DNA of 21,209 bases. It comes from Bog-793 sp035625025 (GTDB lineage: Bacteria; Actinomycetota; Acidimicrobiia; Acidimicrobiales; Bog-793). The translations under genes were made by a program, and so were the position numbers. Under the pieces are notes generated by a model that had not been told where the DNA came from, did no database searches, and saw nothing but the letters and a program-made list of their open reading frames with translations. The stretch is taken from NCBI GenBank assembly GCA_035625025.1, contig DASPQJ010000026.1, forward strand, positions 1-21,209. The letters are read 5' to 3'. Each line of letters opens with the position of its first letter. Position 1 is the stretch's first letter. Of this stretch, positions 15,547 to 21,209 are shown piece by piece.

Positions 15547-16001
15547 GGATCTCGTTGACAGTCAACGGCCGGGGCCGCGTGGCCGAGAACGTGGAGGAGA
15601 GCGCTAGCCTGCTCGGCCTCCTGCGCGACGGGCTCGGTCTGTTCGGTACCAAGAACGCCTGCGAGCAGGGTGAGTGCGGATCGTGCGCGGTCTGCCTCGA
15701 CGACCTGCTCGTCTGCTCGTGTCTCGTGCCGGCCGGCCAGGCCGAGGGCCACGAGGTGCTGACGGTGGAGGGATTGTCCGACGGCGGGACCCTCGATCCC
15801 ATCCAGCGAGCGTTCATCGAGGCTGGCGCGGTCCAGTGCGGATTCTGCACCCCGGGCCTAGTCATGGCCACCCATGACCTGTTGCGGCGGGTGGGCGACC
15901 CGGACGACGCGCAGATCCGTGAGGCGCTGTCAGGCAACCTCTGCCGCTGCACCGGCTATCAGAAGATCATTGACGCCGTTCACCTCGCCGCCCACGGCTA
16001 G
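15543..16001 (+). CDS. pucE: Xanthine dehydrogenase-type 2Fe-2S subunit
   Basis: This is the small iron-sulfur subunit of the hydroxylase. The 152-residue protein has a ferredoxin-like [2Fe-2S] site with C40, C45, C48 and C60 (Cx4Cx2Cx11C) and a second helical [2Fe-2S] site with C99, C102, C134 and C136 (CGFC...CRC). Both clusters look intact. It is ATGA-coupled to the FAD subunit and completes the three-subunit set. In CO dehydrogenase the equivalent is CoxS; the Moco subunit here lacks the CO-specific loop, so the Puc/Xdh assignment is preferred. Confidence 0.94.
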   Translation: MRISLTVNGRGRVAENVEESASLLGLLRDGLGLFGTKNACEQGECGSCAVCLDDLLVCSCLVPAGQAEGHEVLTVEGLSDGGTLDPIQRAFIEAGAVQCGFCTPGLVMATHDLLRRVGDPDDAQIREALSGNLCRCTGYQKIIDAVHLAAHG

Positions 16002-16050
16002 AAGCTCCAACGCGACGTCAACTCCACCACCGACCGCGGTGCGGACTTTC

Positions 16051-16068
16051 AACGAGACCTTCTCGTTT
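16051..16068 (+). terminator. Possible weak terminator after the hydroxylase genes
   Basis: AACGAG and CTCGTT form a 6-bp stem with a 5-base loop, followed by a single further T in a TTT run. It starts 50 bases after the pucE stop. The stem is short and AT-containing, so this is tentative. Confidence 0.3.
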
Positions 16069-16442
16069 CCCGAAGGATCAAAGGATGGGGCGCCCTGGTC
16101 CACCCGATTGCGCGTTGCCTCCCAAGACCGCAAGCCGAAAGACCTCATCGGAAAGAACCGCTCTTCTGGCTTGAGATGTCGTCAAGATCGGTCTCACCCG
16201 TCCGGCTGATCTCACCACGACCGCCCGGGTGCGGCACCTGAGGACCTTCGGGTTGCTCCGGGGCGCGCCTTCCGAGGTCCACGCCAAGAAGGGGAACAGG
16301 GAGCAGAACGCGAAGACGAACATCACTCACGAAGCGTGGATGCCGCGTAACTCCCGCCCAAACTCCTGCGGTACGATCGGCGCGCCAGAGTGCTTGTGTA
16401 CCTCCTCGGCGAGAGTCACCCCCAACGAGGGACCCACGAAGA
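16069..16442. other. Intergenic stretch without a convincing gene
   Basis: Open frames on both strands here lack codon bias. One minus-strand frame (16078-16326) begins with a hydrophobic MMFVFAFCSLFPFLAW, but has no Shine-Dalgarno and an uncompositional remainder, so I do not call it. Confidence 0.5.
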
Positions 16443-17072
16443 TTGAGGACAGACCGGACGGGTCGGCCAGCCGGCGGCACGAGTTCTTTTCACCGGCTCT
16501 GGCCGACCGGTCCCCTTCTCGCCCTCCTCGTGTCGACCGGCGTCCTCGCCGTGGCCTGCGGCCGCGGGTCGTCCCCCGGCGTGGCAAGCGTCGGGTCTGC
16601 GACGAGCAGCACGGCGGTTTCGGGCTCGCCTGCTGGCGCGAGCGGTCCCCCGCCATCGCCCGCGCTGCAGAAGGCGCAGCTCGCTTACACCAATTGCATG
16701 CGGGCGCACGGCGTCCTGAACTTCCCGGACCCGAACTTCGGCGGCGGCTACCCCGGCGGGTACATGAAGAAGATCAACCCGAACTCGCCACAGTACCTAG
16801 CCGGGACGAAGGACTGCCGGCCGCTGGCGAAGGCGGCCGGCATGGCGCCGTGGACGCAGGCGCAGTGGGCGGCGTACGACGTGATGATGCTCAAGATCTC
16901 CGACTGCATGCGGGCGCACGGGATCACGAACTTCCCCGATCCGAAGGGGGATGACAAAGGAGGCTTCGGGATCCCCGCGGGTCCCATCGACGTGAGCTCC
17001 CCCCAGTACGCGGCCGCGGCGAAGGCATGCAACGGACCGCCCCCGCCCGGAGCGGCGGCGAGATCCAGATAG
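16443..17072 (+). CDS. Putative lipoprotein with two CMRAHG-NFPDP repeats
   Basis: This 209-residue protein has a basic N-terminus, a hydrophobic stretch (PLLALLVSTGVLAVAC) and a lipobox-like cysteine at C39, followed by a Ser/Gly/Pro-rich linker. It is probably secreted and lipid-anchored. The mature part is a tandem duplication: unit 1 has C85 in CMRAHGVLNFPDP, then SPQY and C125; unit 2 has C155 in CMRAHGITNFPDP, then SPQY and C196. The cysteine spacings are 40 and 41 residues, which suggests one disulfide per unit. The CMRxHG...FPDP motif is common in actinobacterial exported proteins, but no function is established that I know of. The start is TTG at 16443; a later start cannot be excluded. 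Confidence 0.75.
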   Translation: MRTDRTGRPAGGTSSFHRLWPTGPLLALLVSTGVLAVACGRGSSPGVASVGSATSSTAVSGSPAGASGPPPSPALQKAQLAYTNCMRAHGVLNFPDPNFGGGYPGGYMKKINPNSPQYLAGTKDCRPLAKAAGMAPWTQAQWAAYDVMMLKISDCMRAHGITNFPDPKGDDKGGFGIPAGPIDVSSPQYAAAAKACNGPPPPGAAARSR

Positions 17073-17504
17073 GGACCAAAGGCCCGAACTTCCGCCAGAA
17101 CGAGCCTGTGATCGAGGGATACGCGAGCACCGACCGGTAACGCCCCCAGCAACCAGACCACGGGATCCGAACGAATCGGACCGCTGCTCGGTCCCGACGA
17201 GATCCTCCGAGATCGACGGCCCGACACGGGGAGGGCTGACCGCTCGGCAATTCGCCACCGAGTTTCCAGGCTTCTCAGGCGCGAATGAGAACGTTCCCGA
17301 TCGCCTGGACGGCGACGTCAGCGAGATGAAACTCGCGGCTCTGCCGCGATGGCCCACTGAAGCAACGGGGGCGGGCAGCCTGAGACACCCGCCCGAGACA
17401 AGGGGTGCAGTGGCGCGCCGACCTGCCCCACGAGTGGTTCCGAGTTGCCGCTCGATGCGGTTGCTCCCAAGGGTCCTGAGAGAAACGGAGCCCTCACGAG
17501 AGAC
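17073..17504. other. Intergenic stretch without a convincing gene
   Basis: No open frame here has coding-type codon bias or a recognisable domain, and I see no RNA gene or strong hairpin. Confidence 0.5.
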
Positions 17505-17520
17505 CTTAGAATCCTCTAAG
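17505..17520. promoter_or_regulatory. Inverted repeat upstream of the small membrane protein
   Basis: CTTAGA-ATCC-TCTAAG is a perfect 6+6 bp inverted repeat with a 4-base spacer, 66 bases upstream of the ATG at 17587. It is AT-rich against its surroundings and could be an operator. A T-run is absent, so a terminator is unlikely. Confidence 0.3.
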
Positions 17521-17586
17521 AAGTGAATGGCATTGCCGAGAGCAGGAAGTGTTACCCGGCTCGAGGCGGAATAGGAGGAGGGCGCA

Positions 17587-17880
17587 ATGCATTATTTCGC
17601 TCTGTTCTTCTTCTTCTCGTTTGGCGTGATGGCGTTGACCATGCTCGGCGAGCGTGGCTATCGACGCATGAGTGAGGGGCGCGTCAGCGTCGCTGGCTTC
17701 TGGGGTATCGGCCTCGCCTGGTTGGCGAATCTCAACATGTGGTCCGGGTGGTCGATCGGGCACCTGCGCTACGGCTGGGTTGGCGTCACGGTCACCGGAA
17801 TCGCCATCGCTGGTACGGCCCTGCTCCTGTCAACGATCTTCGGGATCTTCGCGAGCCTTCACAGCAAGCTCACAAGCTGA
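17587..17880 (+). CDS. Small three-helix membrane protein, unknown function
   Basis: This 97-residue protein has three predicted membrane segments by hydrophobicity: about 4-20 (FALFFFFSFGVMALTML), 34-52 (SVAGFWGIGLAWLANLNMW) and 63-92 (GWVGVTVTGIAIAGTALLLSTIFGIFASL). A short basic loop (ERGYRRMSEGR) lies between the first two. The start is well supported by AGGAGG ending a few bases before ATG 17587, the strongest Shine-Dalgarno in the window. I do not recognise a family. It stands alone; the next gene is convergent. Confidence 0.78.
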   Translation: MHYFALFFFFSFGVMALTMLGERGYRRMSEGRVSVAGFWGIGLAWLANLNMWSGWSIGHLRYGWVGVTVTGIAIAGTALLLSTIFGIFASLHSKLTS

Positions 17881-18171
17881 GCTGTGACTCGATCTCATGC
17901 TGGCAGAAGCGGCGTTCTTGTGGTTGCGGCGTCAGTTCTCCTGGGCGCGCCGAATCTTCATCGTCGCTCGATGAGCTCTGATCGGGACCAGACGCGGTAT
18001 TCCCGCATCAAGCGTCGAGTCGATTCGTCGCAGTACCACGGTGTCCCGCCCTGTCGTTCGGTCGCGCCCGCCGCCCGGCTCTCGGCGAGACGAGCGCAAG
18101 AGCCGATCTTCACCCCGGGTGTTGTAGCGCCGCGCGCGCCCGTGCCGAACCTTCGGCTCGCGTTCGGTCGG

Positions 18172-18837
18172 TCAGGCCGTGCCCCCTCGGACCAGCGCCA
18201 TCTCCGCGGCGAATGCGTCGGAGCCGCCGCCGAACCACATCGCAGACACCGGCGGAGGCAGCTGGGAGCGCATCTCCTCTAGCAGGTCGGCGGGCATCGC
18301 TTCGGTCGCGAGCCCGAAGGGCAGCCACACTCGAGTGCCGGAATACTGCGAGAGCGCGTGTGCCGGAAGCGCCCCCCACTCAGCCGGCGAAATGACGCGA
18401 GCCGCAATTGGCAGCACCTCCTCTTCCTCCTGGCTGAGGTGCACATCGAGCGTCTCGAGGAGCGATTCGCATGCGTCGGCGAGCGCTCGGCCGTCGGCAA
18501 CCGACCCCGTGATCCCGAACCGCTTCGCGGCGTACTGGGCCGCTTCGAGGCTTGGCGTGATGGCAAGATGTTGGGCATCCATTCGTGAAAAGAGCTCCCG
18601 GTGTTCCGGCGCCCGCTCCACGAGAAGCGGGTACAACAGTTCGTCCTCGCTGGAGTGATGGACGTGCAGAAGCCAGAGCAGCTCGCCGAGGTAGTCCGCG
18701 AAGCGCAGAGCGCGCTCGGTTTCTCCGTCGCGTACCGACGCGACCTGGCCTGGTGCGTCTCTGAGTCCACGCCTGAACCCTTCGTGTACCGAGTACATGT
18801 CGCGCACGTCGGTCAGATCCGCCTGGTCCGCTGTCAT
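18172..18837 (-). CDS. Hemerythrin HHE-domain protein
   Basis: This 221-residue protein has the spacing of a hemerythrin-like four-helix bundle: H18 (SVHEGF), H58/H60/H61 with E64 (LHVHHSSEDELLYP), H90 (DAQHLAI) and H133 with E137 (DVHLSQEEEEVLP). These would bind a di-iron centre for O2, NO or redox sensing or storage. The C-terminal part (ALSQYSGTRVWLPFGLATEAMPADLLEEM) is typical of longer actinobacterial HHE proteins. I start at ATG 18835-18837 because GGAGGGGGGA lies just upstream on the minus strand and the longer frame is not conserved-looking. A small ORF lies upstream on the same strand (18950-19099). Confidence 0.88.
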   Translation of the reverse strand: MTADQADLTDVRDMYSVHEGFRRGLRDAPGQVASVRDGETERALRFADYLGELLWLLHVHHSSEDELLYPLLVERAPEHRELFSRMDAQHLAITPSLEAAQYAAKRFGITGSVADGRALADACESLLETLDVHLSQEEEEVLPIAARVISPAEWGALPAHALSQYSGTRVWLPFGLATEAMPADLLEEMRSQLPPPVSAMWFGGGSDAFAAEMALVRGGTA

Positions 18838-18949
18838 CGGGTCCCCCCTCCCGCCGGCACAACAGCTTCCGTGGTGACCATAACGGCATCGCGCCTTAGG
18901 CGATGCGGTCGGCAGCTCGCACCGCGAGGGAAACGATGTTCCAATCAAG

Positions 18950-19099
18950 TTACGAGCCGGCATCCTCGATGACCGGGCCGCAGACATCTCGCAAGCGCCG
19001 CCAGAGCTCCCGGCCGTGACCCGCCACCAGACGCCTTCTGACACGCAACACGGCACAGTCGCCGCGATACCGCTCGCGAATCTCGTCTCCGCGCGGCAT
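18950..19099 (-). CDS. Possible 49-residue small protein
   Basis: ATG at 19097-19099 is preceded by AGGAG four bases upstream on the minus strand. The 49-residue product (MPRGDEIRERYRGDCAVLRV..., ending DVCGPVIEDAGS) is Arg-rich with two cysteines, and most codons end in G or C. It is 113 bases upstream of the hemerythrin gene on the same strand. I do not recognise it. It could be a real small protein, a remnant, or chance. Confidence 0.3.
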   Translation of the reverse strand: MPRGDEIRERYRGDCAVLRVRRRLVAGHGRELWRRLRDVCGPVIEDAGS

Positions 19100-19613
19100 C
19101 GCACTCCTGTCACTCGTTTGCCGCACAGTTGATACAGGTCGATGCCGTTGGCGCGCGTGTTTGGCGTGTGCCGTGCCCGCCGCCGGGTTGAGCGCGCCCG
19201 CCGCCTCGTCGGACCGGGTGGCCGGGTACCAGCGCTGGCGAAGCTCATCCCCCCATACCCGGAGCGATCCTCGGCATCCCCGTCGGAGACGGCGTCGTGC
19301 CTGCCGGCCGGCAGGGATGGCTCGACGGCGCCCGCCACTCGAGCACTCCTCGGCGTGCTCGTTGTCACGCTCCTCATGGTGACGCTTCTGACGGCCATTC
19401 CATCCCGCATCGGATCCCGGCGGACTCTGGCTGAGATCTTCCGGACAGAGACCGCATGACCGCCACCTTCGAGGTGCCGGGCTTTCCCAGTAGCGAAGGG
19501 TCGTCGTGACCATCGCCGGTGAGATGCACGCCCCGACCGCAGGGCGGGAATGGTCGCCTATCCCGCTCGGTTGCTTGCTTCGCCAATCGCCGGAGCGGCG
19601 CCTCGCGCCGCGA
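19100..19613. other. Intergenic stretch without a convincing gene
   Basis: About 510 bases with several overlapping open frames on both strands, none with a recognisable product or a good start. One plus-strand frame (19142-19459) contains a short hydrophobic run (LLGVLVVTLLMVTLLTAI) but is otherwise unlike a protein. Confidence 0.5.
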
Positions 19614-19619
19614 CAGAAT
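19614..19619 (+). promoter_or_regulatory. Candidate -10 element for a leaderless ABM gene
   Basis: CAGAAT lies exactly 6 bases before the ATG at 19626 and no Shine-Dalgarno is visible, which fits a leaderless transcript. Confidence 0.35.
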
Positions 19620-19625
19620 GGCCCC

Positions 19626-19922
19626 ATGATTCTCGAACATGCGGTTCTGGACGTAGTTCCTGGCGAGGAGCAGCGCTTCGAAGAGGCGTTCGACCAGGCC
19701 CGTCCGATCATCAGTTCCATGCCAGGCTTCCGGTCGCGGCGACTTGCGCGGTGCATTGAGATTCCGTCGCGCTACCTGCTGTTGGTCGATTGGGACAAGC
19801 TGGAAGACCACACCGAGGGATTCCGGGGATCCCCTGAGTACGAGGAGTACCGGCGAAGACTGCACCACTTCTACGACCCGTTCCCGGTCTTCGAGCACTA
19901 TGAGCCGCTGGCCCGCCTCTGA
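19626..19922 (+). CDS. Antibiotic biosynthesis monooxygenase (ABM)-domain protein
   Basis: This 98-residue protein is a single dimeric alpha-beta barrel domain. It opens with MILEHAVLDVVPGEEQRFEEAF, continues ISSMPGFRSRRLARCIEIPSRYLLLVDWDKLEDHTEGFRGSPEYEEYRRRLHHFYD and ends FPVFEHYEPL. The order strand-helix-GF-strand-W-x-H-x-x-F is typical of the ABM family. Members include heme-degrading and quinone-oxidising monooxygenases, but most are uncharacterised. Length is normal. The start ATG follows a -10-like hexamer at leaderless spacing. It stands alone between a gene-poor stretch and a convergent gene. Confidence 0.88.
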   Translation: MILEHAVLDVVPGEEQRFEEAFDQARPIISSMPGFRSRRLARCIEIPSRYLLLVDWDKLEDHTEGFRGSPEYEEYRRRLHHFYDPFPVFEHYEPLARL

Positions 19923-20183
19923 TCGAAGGATGTCCCAGATCGCACACCGGAACGAGTGAACCCGCCGATACGGGACAGAGCGCGTCTGAGAGCTCCGCCG
20001 GCTCATTCCGCAACGAATCCTGGGAAACGAGCCGTACGCCAGAGCGCCACCTCGAGGGCAACGTCTTCTTCGGGTATCCAAGTTTTCGCGCGCCGTCGCC
20101 TCGACAAGAGTCGAGGCCGACCGGCTGGAGTGCGCACGGTTCAGCCCTTCCGAATCTCGCGACAGCCCCGTGACCAATTCCGC

Positions 20184-20215
20184 GGGAAAGGGGAATGGTG
20201 AACCTACCCCTTCCC
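20184..20215. terminator. Hairpin at the end of the corrected 20204-21198 gene
   Basis: GGGAAAGGGG and CCCCTTCCC form a 9-bp stem with one bulged base around a 13-base loop. The hairpin spans the TAG at 20204-20206 that ends the restored frame. No U-run follows on the minus strand, so it would be an atypical terminator. Confidence 0.35.
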
Positions 20216-21198
20216 GACGAAGTCGACAGCACCCTGGGGCACGGCGACCGCCTCAGGAACCCCGAGGTTGGCGAAGTCGACCGTCACGCTCGACTGCGTC
20301 GTCTGTGGACGGCAGTCAACGGCGATGCCAGCCGCCGCGGCCGCCGCGCGCGCTGCCGGCGTCTTCCCGGCAGCGATCCCGTTGGTCCCCGCGATCGCGT
20401 TGAGGCCCCCCCCCCCTTCAGCTCCGGTTGGGGCCGCATCAGATCGAAGGCGCAGGCGTTCTCGGTCTGAGAGGAGGTGAACGCCATCTGCTGCACGACG
20501 TCGTTCTCGTCGGTCCAGATCTCGAACGAGCTGAACGTACCGGTCATCAGGCTCGCGAGCGCACTCGTGCTGATCGCAGCCGGGTCGAGCGCCTCAAGGT
20601 GGGTGAGCGTCACGCCGTTCGAGGTCGTCGGGCCGAGGACCGCGAAATCGGCCCTCGGGTTGAACTCGCCATAGAGGGTGCGCGGGTCGGGAAATTGCAT
20701 CGATACGTCGCTGCCGCTGCCCGTGTCGTGGAGCCACTCGGTCACGTCGTTCGGGCCGAATGTATAGATGTAGAACTGCCCGTCGACCAAACGGTCGTCA
20801 GTAGTGAAGATCTTCGCCGAGCCTGGCGGCTCGGGATTCACCGTGATCTTCTCATCGATATTCGCGCCGTCGAAGGTGACAGCGATCGTATCGCTCGTTT
20901 GTGCAACGCCGTTCTCCGTCGTCGTGTCGGTGACCTGAGCCGTGCCGGTCGAAGCCATCGCAGTGGATGAGCTTGCGGCGATGGCGTGGACTTCAGCAGC
21001 AGTGAGTACAACCCGCGTCGGCTTCGTGGCGTTCCGTACACCAGAGCCGCCGGAAGAGCTCACGCCCCAGGCGATGCCCGCCCCGACGAGGGCGAGAACG
21101 CCGACGACAAGGGCCACGACTAGGCGGAGACTGCGCGACGACGGCTCGCCAACTGCTCCCGGAGAAAGGAGGGACGAACCGTCTTTCGGAGAGCTCAT
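20204..21198 (-). CDS. Membrane-anchored extracytoplasmic protein, frame broken at a G11 tract
   Basis: The protein begins at ATG 21196-21198 and has one N-terminal membrane segment (LRLVVALVVGVLALVGAGIAW), then a Ser/Thr-rich extracytoplasmic region (GQFYIYTFGPNDVTEWL, TFSSFEIWTDENDVVQQMAF, and a Cys in NACAFDLM). It resembles actinobacterial LppX/LolA-like lipoprotein domains in layout, though it lacks a lipobox; this is a weak similarity. As read, the frame runs into Arg-rich nonsense after the G tract at 20406-20416 and stops at 20284. Shifting by one base there restores an Ala-rich linker and a conserved-looking end, TVDFANLGVPEAVAVPQGAV, ending at TAG 20204-20206. The gene would be intact with 12 or 9 Gs. 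Coordinates given are for the restored frame. Confidence 0.72.
20406..20416. repeat. 11-bp C (minus-strand G) homopolymer
   Basis: Eleven consecutive C on the plus strand lie inside the coding region of the gene at 20204-21198, exactly where the coherent reading frame changes. Such tracts slip during replication and are also prone to miscounting in sequencing. Confidence 0.95.
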
Positions 21199-21209
21199 CG
21201 CGCGAACGA

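Noticed and set aside
16078..16326. Minus-strand frame beginning with a hydrophobic MMFVFAFCSLFPFLAW
   Set aside because: No Shine-Dalgarno, GTG start, Arg-rich and uncompositional remainder, no recognisable domain.
17869..17886. Near-palindrome TCACA...TGTGA at the end of the small membrane protein gene
   Set aside because: Only five outer pairs match and the centre does not, with no T-run, so neither a terminator nor an operator is supported.

Overview
The window is high-GC DNA with dense, short-spaced genes on both strands. It starts many genes at GTG or TTG, has an archaeal-like ValS of the kind found in Streptomyces, CMRxHG-FPDP lipoproteins and several start codons that sit 6-7 nt after a -10-like hexamer. 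Together these suggest a chromosomal segment of an actinobacterium, possibly of the Acidimicrobiia. The lineage is an inference. No integrase, transposase, CRISPR array or rRNA was seen.

Layout. (1) 1-1430: a two-gene minus-strand unit (Lys/Arg/Ala-rich small protein, then a winged-helix protein, ATGA-coupled) behind a perfect palindrome at 633-652. It is followed by a decayed stretch with a tRNA-Ser-like remnant and a VOC/glyoxalase pseudogene carrying a single-base deletion. (2) 1583-5655: divergent cysS and valS, with only 20 bp between start codons and an apparently symmetric promoter core. (3) 5652-8328: DNA glycosylase (AlkA-like), a zincin-type small metalloprotease, a hypothetical protein, and an ArdC-N/M78 metallopeptidase with a possible coupled small ORF and a 9+9 bp palindrome upstream. 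(4) 8947-16001: an aspartate-carbamoyltransferase-like enzyme with unusual active-site substitutions and moaE on the minus strand, then xdhC and a three-subunit molybdenum hydroxylase (Moco subunit, FAD subunit, 2Fe-2S subunit) on the plus strand, of the PucD/C/E xanthine dehydrogenase type. (5) 16443-21198: a lipoprotein with a tandem duplication, a small membrane protein, a hemerythrin-like protein, an ABM-domain monooxygenase-like protein, and a membrane-anchored extracytoplasmic protein whose frame breaks at an 11-base G tract.

How it fits together. Region 4 is the functional core. MoaE makes molybdopterin, XdhC is expected to hold and sulfurate the cofactor, and the three subunits form a hydroxylase most likely acting on xanthine/hypoxanthine or a related N-heterocycle. 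The carbamoyltransferase next to it may be an ordinary PyrB, but its changed aspartate-side residues and its position suggest a link to purine or ureide nitrogen use. That link is a hypothesis.

The strongest anomalies are the G11 frame break near 20406-20416, the two long perfect palindromes, the symmetric cysS/valS promoter, the odd carbamoyltransferase and the VOC pseudogene. No wholly new multi-gene system was demonstrated.
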